This document shows positions 59,794 to 64,000 of a stretch of DNA of 64,000 nt, piece by piece (position 1 is the stretch's first letter; every line of letters begins with the position of its first letter). This DNA is from Streptococcus equi subsp. equi (GTDB lineage: Bacteria; Bacillota; Bacilli; Lactobacillales; Streptococcaceae): positions 930,001 through 994,000 of the forward strand of contig LR134389.1 of NCBI GenBank assembly GCA_900637675.1, written 5' to 3'. Under the pieces are notes generated by a model that saw only the letters and a list, made by a program, of their open reading frames with translations, made no database searches and was not told the origin of the DNA. Both the position numbers and the translations under genes were made by a program.

Positions 59794-60491
59794 CTAAACC
59801 TTGTAGATCTCTCTAAATAATGAATCAATCGATTGCTGATGCTGAACTCGTAAATCATCAGCGTTTCCAGAAAGGCAGAGCTTACCATTTTTAAGAAAAT
59901 AGCTTCATCAAGTACAGGCTCAATGTCTGAGATGAGGTGAGTAGAAATGATAACAGAGGCTTGCTCAGAGTAATTATTAATAATGGTTTTAAGAATATAA
60001 TCTCTTGCTGCCGGGTCAACCCCTCCGATAGGCTCATCAAGGATATAGAGCTTTGCTTTGCGGCTCATCACGAGGATAAGCTGTGCCTTTTCCTTATTTC
60101 CCTTTGATAGGTTTTTAAAGCGCTCTTCAGCATCTAAGTCTAAATCCTTCAGGAGACTGGTCGCTTTATCTCTGTCAAAATCGGCATAGAAATCACCAAA
60201 AAAGTCTAGCATATCCTTGATTTTCATACTTTCATTAAGATAGGTCGTATCTGGTAAGTAAGAAATGATTTTTTTAGTTTCTACAGATGGTCTAAAGCCG
60301 TCAATAACAATGTCTCCCTTGTCTGGCTGTAAAAGTCCGTTGATTAGCTTAATTAGTGTAGTTTTGCCGCTACCATTTGGTCCTAGTAAGCCGATAATTT
60401 TTCCAGAAGGGATTGTTATGGTTAAATCATCAATAGCTAATTGTTTTTTGTAAGATTTTGAGACGTGGTGCAGCTGTAATAGTTGTGCCAT
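59794..60491 (-). CDS. ABC transporter ATPase, frame broken near its end
   Basis: About 232 aa. Walker A GLLGPNGSGKTT, signature LSKGNKEKAQL, Walker B KLYILDEPIGGVDPAARD and the switch His in ISTHLISDIE are all present. After FLK the frame runs into an alternative end at 59787; one more base in the run at 59888-59892 gives LKNGKLCLSGNADDLRVQHQ...FREIYKV and a stop at 59794-59796. The core is intact either way. Its ATG overlaps the stop of the GntR gene (TAATG). Confidence 0.87.
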
Positions 60492-60862
60492 TAGTTTGAT
60501 CCCTCCTCTAAAAAGGTACTTAAAACAGGAATGATTTCTGAACGTTCAAAACCTATTTTGATCATATTGCTAATAAAGGACTTGAGCTCGTTGATGGCCA
60601 GCTCTCGTCTTTTGCGCGCGATAAGCTCTTGGTTATCTGTTACAAACCGGCCGGCAGTTCGTTGCGAGTAAACTATGCCTTCACGATCTAATTCGGTAAG
60701 TGCTCTTTGCATGGTGTTGGGATTAACGCCGGCAATTTCAGCATATTCTCGGACAGTCGGCAGCTGATCTCCACTTTTGATCTCTTGGCTGACAATTTGC
60801 AGCATGATATGCTGTGCTATCTGTGCGTAAATAGGAGATTTCTCATCAAATTTCCAAGACAT
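60491..60862 (-). CDS. GntR-family regulator (YtrA type)
   Basis: 123-aa repressor: winged helix SPIYAQIAQHIMLQIVSQEIKSGDQLPTVREYAEIAGVNPNTMQRALTELDREGIV, then only a short C-terminal dimer helix, which defines the YtrA subfamily. It heads the operon with the ABC genes and should repress it through the operator over its own promoter. Confidence 0.9.
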   Translation of the reverse strand: MSWKFDEKSPIYAQIAQHIMLQIVSQEIKSGDQLPTVREYAEIAGVNPNTMQRALTELDREGIVYSQRTAGRFVTDNQELIARKRRELAINELKSFISNMIKIGFERSEIIPVLSTFLEEGSN

Positions 60863-60897
60863 ACTGTCTCCTTTCTTTCTAAAATCTGCGATTAATA

Positions 60898-60921
60898 TTT
60901 GTACTAATTAAATGATACAAA
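60898..60921. promoter_or_regulatory. Probable YtrA-type operator
   Basis: An inverted repeat with outer arms TTTGTAC and (G)ATACAAA spaced by an AT-rich centre. It covers the -10 of the gntR promoter, the expected place for autorepression. Confidence 0.6.
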
Positions 60922-60940
60922 AAAACGATTGACTTGTCAA
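60912..60940 (-). promoter_or_regulatory. Sigma-A promoter of the gntR-ABC operon
   Basis: On the minus strand TTGACA (60935-60940), 17 bases, TATCAT (60912-60917). Confidence 0.75.
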
Positions 60941-61069
60941 GCCTTGTGTGTCATCTCTAGTTACATACTGGCTTGCAATGCTAGTGGGATTCCTGCTGAT
61001 AGTGGTGCAGTAAAGACAGATCACTGCTATTAAAAGCTTAAAATCTGGGCAGTAAAGTCTTTTTCATAG

Positions 61070-61075
61070 TATAAT
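61070..61075 (+). promoter_or_regulatory. -10 element of dnaE
   Basis: TATAAT, 28 bases before the ATG at 61104; the -35 region is weak. Confidence 0.45.
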
Positions 61076-61103
61076 GGTAGTAAGAACGCTAAAGGAGATG
61101 TCC

Positions 61104-64000
61104 ATGTTTGCTCAGTTAGATACAAAAACAGTTTATTCCTTTATGGATAGTTTGATTGATTTAGACCATTATTTTAAACAAGCCAAACGATTAGGCTATC
61201 AAGCCATAGGGATTATGGATCAGGATAATCTATATGGGGCATATCATTTTATTAAGGGCTGTCAAAGGCATGGGCTTCAGCCGATTTTAGGTCTTGAGGT
61301 GGCTATTACAGTTAAAGAGCAGGCTCTTACGCTGAAGCTTGTTGCGAAAAATGATACAGGCTATCAGCAGCTCTTAAAGCTTTCGACTGAAAAAATGTCT
61401 GGAGACCTAGACCTAGACACATTGGTGCAGTATTTAGAAGGGATAGCAGTTATCGTTCCTTTTAGTCAGAGCTTGCGTGATTTAGGGCTTCCTTTTGATT
61501 ACTTCATTGGCATTGATGAGGCAAGCGACTTGTCAAAGATAGACTCTACAGAAAGACTGATTCCGCTTAGAACGGTACGTTATTTTGATAATGCTGAGAC
61601 TGAGACTCTGCAAATGCTGCATGCCATTCGTGATAATATTAGCTTAGCAGATACGGCTCTAGTAGCCAAGGATCAGTTTTTAGCGCCTTGTCAGGAGATG
61701 ACGGCTATTTTCCAGGAAAAGTGCCCTGAGGCTTTGGTGAATCTCGTAAATCTAACAGCTTCGATTGCTTATCATTTTGATACTGATTTAAAGCTTCCGA
61801 GATTTAACCGCGATAAGCCAGCAAAAGAAGAGCTAAGAGAATTGACCGAGTCTGGTCTAAGAGAAAAGCAATTATGGAAGGAGCCTTACCAATTTCGTCT
61901 GGCAGAGGAGCTGGCTATTATTTCAGATATGGGGTTTGATGATTATTTTCTCATTGTCTGGGATTTGCTGCGCTTTGGAAGGAGTAGAGGCTATTATATG
62001 GGCATGGGGCGTGGTTCAGCAGCAGGCAGTCTAGTGGCTTATTCGTTGCGCATTACTGGGATTGATCCTGTCAAAAACAATTTATTGTTTGAACGCTTTT
62101 TGAATAAAGAACGCTACAGCATGCCTGATATTGATATTGATTTGCCTGATATTTACCGCTCAGAGTTTCTTCATTATGTTCGAGACCGGTATGGTAGTGA
62201 GCACTCAGCTCAGATTGTTACCTTTTCGACTTTTGGTCCTAAGCAGGCTGTTCGTGATGTGTTCAAACGCTTTGGTGTCCCAGAATACGAGCTAACAAGC
62301 CTAACTAAAAAAATTGGGTTCAAGGATACCCTGAGCACTGTTTATGAGAAAAATATAGCCTTCAGACAGACCATTAATAGCCGCTTAGAGTTTCAAAAGG
62401 CATTTGAGATAGCTAAGCGCATTGAAGGCAATCCAAGACAGACCTCTATTCACGCTGCTGGTATCGTGATGAGTGATGACCATCTGACCAACCATATTCC
62501 CTTAAAAAAGGGGGAGGATATGATGGTGACTCAGTATGATGCCAGTGCTGTTGAAGCTAATGGCTTGCTGAAAATGGATTTTCTTGGTCTGAGAAATTTG
62601 ACGCTTGTACAGAAAATGCAGGAAAAGGTGGTCAACGATTACGGTCTTTCAATTGACATTGAAGCTATTAACCTAGAGGATCCTGAAACGATAGCCTTGT
62701 TTGCTAGGGGTGATACCAAGGGCATTTTTCAATTTGAACAGCATGGTGCGATTAGCCTGTTAAAACGGATCAAGCCGACTAGCTTTGAGGAAATTGTTGC
62801 GACAACCAGCTTAAATAGACCGGGAGCAAGTGATTACACGCAGAATTTTATTAAGCGCCGGCAGGGACAGGAAAACATTGATCTAATAGATCCGGTGATT
62901 GCTCCGATATTAGAGCCAACCTATGGTATCATGCTTTATCAGGAGCAGGTTATGCAGATTGCTCAAGTTTATGCAGGCTTTACACTTGGAAAGGCCGATT
63001 TGCTACGGCGTGCTATGTCTAAGAAAAACCTCGTTGAGATGCAAAGAATGCAGGAGGATTTTCTGACTGGTGCTAGAGCCTTGGGTCGCTCTGAGGAGAC
63101 AGCCAGACTATTGTTTGCACGTATGGAAAAATTTGCAGGCTACGGCTTTAACCGCAGCCATGCCTTTGCTTATGCTGCCCTAGCCTTTCAGCTAGCCTAT
63201 TTTAAAGCGCACTATCCTGAGGTATTTTTTGATGTCATGATGAATTATTCTAGCAGTGATTACATCACAGATGCGTTAGATTTTGGCTTTGAGGCCGCGC
63301 AGGTGACGATAAACACCATTCCCTTCAATGATAAGATTGAGCGTCATAAGATTTATATGGGCTTAAAAAACATCAAGGGTCTTCCTAGAGAATTTTCGTA
63401 TTGGATCATTGAAAATAGGCCCTTTACCAGTGTTGAAAGCTTTTTGTGCAGCATTCCTGAAAATACCAGAAAACCAGCTTCTTAGAGCCCCTTATCAAAA
63501 TAGGCCTGTTTGATGGGTTTGAAAAAAATCGCCAAAAAATCATTAACAACTTAGAAGGACTGCTAACCTTTGTCAATGAATTGGGATCACTTTTTGCGGA
63601 TTCCTCCTTTAGCTGGGTAGAGACTGAGGATTATTCAGCTGCTGAGAAATATTACTTTGAGCAGGATTTGCTTGGTGTTGGCATGAGCAAGCACCCCTTG
63701 CTAGCTGTCGCTGAAAAAAGCACAGTAGCAGTCACACCAATCACAAAGTTAGTGAAGGATACAGAAGCTACTTTGCTGGTTCAAATAGATGCGATCAGGG
63801 TTATTCGGACAAAATCAAGCGGACAGCAGATGGCCTTTTTGAGTGTTACTGATACCAAACAGAAATTAGATGTTACCCTTTTTCCTGAGCAATATGCTGT
63901 CTATAAGCAAGACCTAAAAGAGGGGCATATTTACTATATCAATGGCAGGGTAAAAGAAAGAGATAACCGCTTGCAGCTAGTCTGTCACCAGCTTCGATTA
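61104..64000 (+). CDS. dnaE: DNA polymerase III alpha subunit DnaE, frame broken near 63464, cut by window end
   Basis: The start is ATG 61104 (MFAQLDTKTVYSFMDSL) after AAAGGAGA. The PHP domain comes first (GIMDQDNLYGAYHFIKGC), then the polymerase core: GRGSAAGSLVAYSLRIT, MPDIDIDLPD (two catalytic Asp), QTSIHAAGIV, then LKMDFLGLRNL, which holds the third catalytic Asp. The frame stops at 63485, but one base added at 63463-63464 restores IPENYQKTSFLEPLIKIGLF, open to the window end with an OB-fold-like part. The protein is essential, so this break is probably a sequence error. About 966 of roughly 1,036 residues are inside the window. Confidence 0.94.

Noticed and set aside
1-64000. CRISPR arrays, tRNA and rRNA genes, prophage
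   Set aside because: I saw no spaced direct-repeat array, no cloverleaf other than the tRNA-like part of tmRNA, and no phage structural genes.

Overview
The window is a chromosomal segment of a pyogenic-group streptococcus, most likely Streptococcus equi. The grounds are: an IgG-cleaving cysteine protease that I recognise as the IdeE/IdeZ type; a polyrhamnose carbohydrate cluster of the GAS gac type with extra genes that fit Lancefield group C; the streptococcal tmRNA tag; and typical neighbourhoods (rexBA, rpsU-mscL-dnaG-rpoD, pepT-ebsA-fer-cmk-infC-rpmI-rplT, aroD-aroC, iscS-thiI). I cannot tell subspecies equi from zooepidemicus by reading.

Layout. 1-4109: exopolysaccharide-like locus (CotH-like protein, glycosidase-like protein, 40-aa membrane peptide, processive GT2). 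4318-11169: rexB-rexA. 11439-14365: aminotransferase, orphan amino-acid-binding lipoprotein, rpsU, mscL. 14639-17544: dnaG-rpoD. 17842-34660: a SufT-like gene, then the group carbohydrate cluster (rmlD/gacA, gacB-G, gacI-L, an extra GT4, gacH and galE). 34830-39359: pepT, ebsA, ferredoxin, a LysM protein, cmk and the infC operon with its leader. 39965-42981: a protein with an LPKTG motif in its middle, then ltaS. 42985-46603: an IS1634-type element carrying a nested IS3-family element and flanked by a 137-bp direct duplication. 46611-54786: rlmI-like gene, aroD, aroC, a YlbF-family gene, gor, a membrane-anchored protein, iscS, thiI. 54908-58241: small lipoprotein, ideE/ideZ, small secreted protein, tmRNA. 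58332-64000: VTT membrane protein, a GntR/ABC operon and dnaE, which runs off the window.

How the genes work together. Most of the central 16 kb builds one surface polymer. RmlD supplies dTDP-rhamnose; GacB, C, F and G build polyrhamnose; GacD/E export it; GacI/J charge a lipid carrier with the side-chain sugar; GacK and GacL flip and attach it; GacH adds glycerol phosphate. The terminal galE has a Cys at the position that lets GalE enzymes accept N-acetylated sugars, which fits a GalNAc-bearing group C antigen.

Two points stand out. First, eight reading frames, including essential ones (dnaE, ltaS), each lack exactly one A/T base, seven of them inside a homopolymer. This looks like consensus sequencing error rather than biology, and it should be settled before any pseudogene is believed. 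Second, the IS1634-type insertion duplicated almost exactly the whole intergenic region between the divergent genes ltaS and rlmI, so each gene kept a complete promoter.
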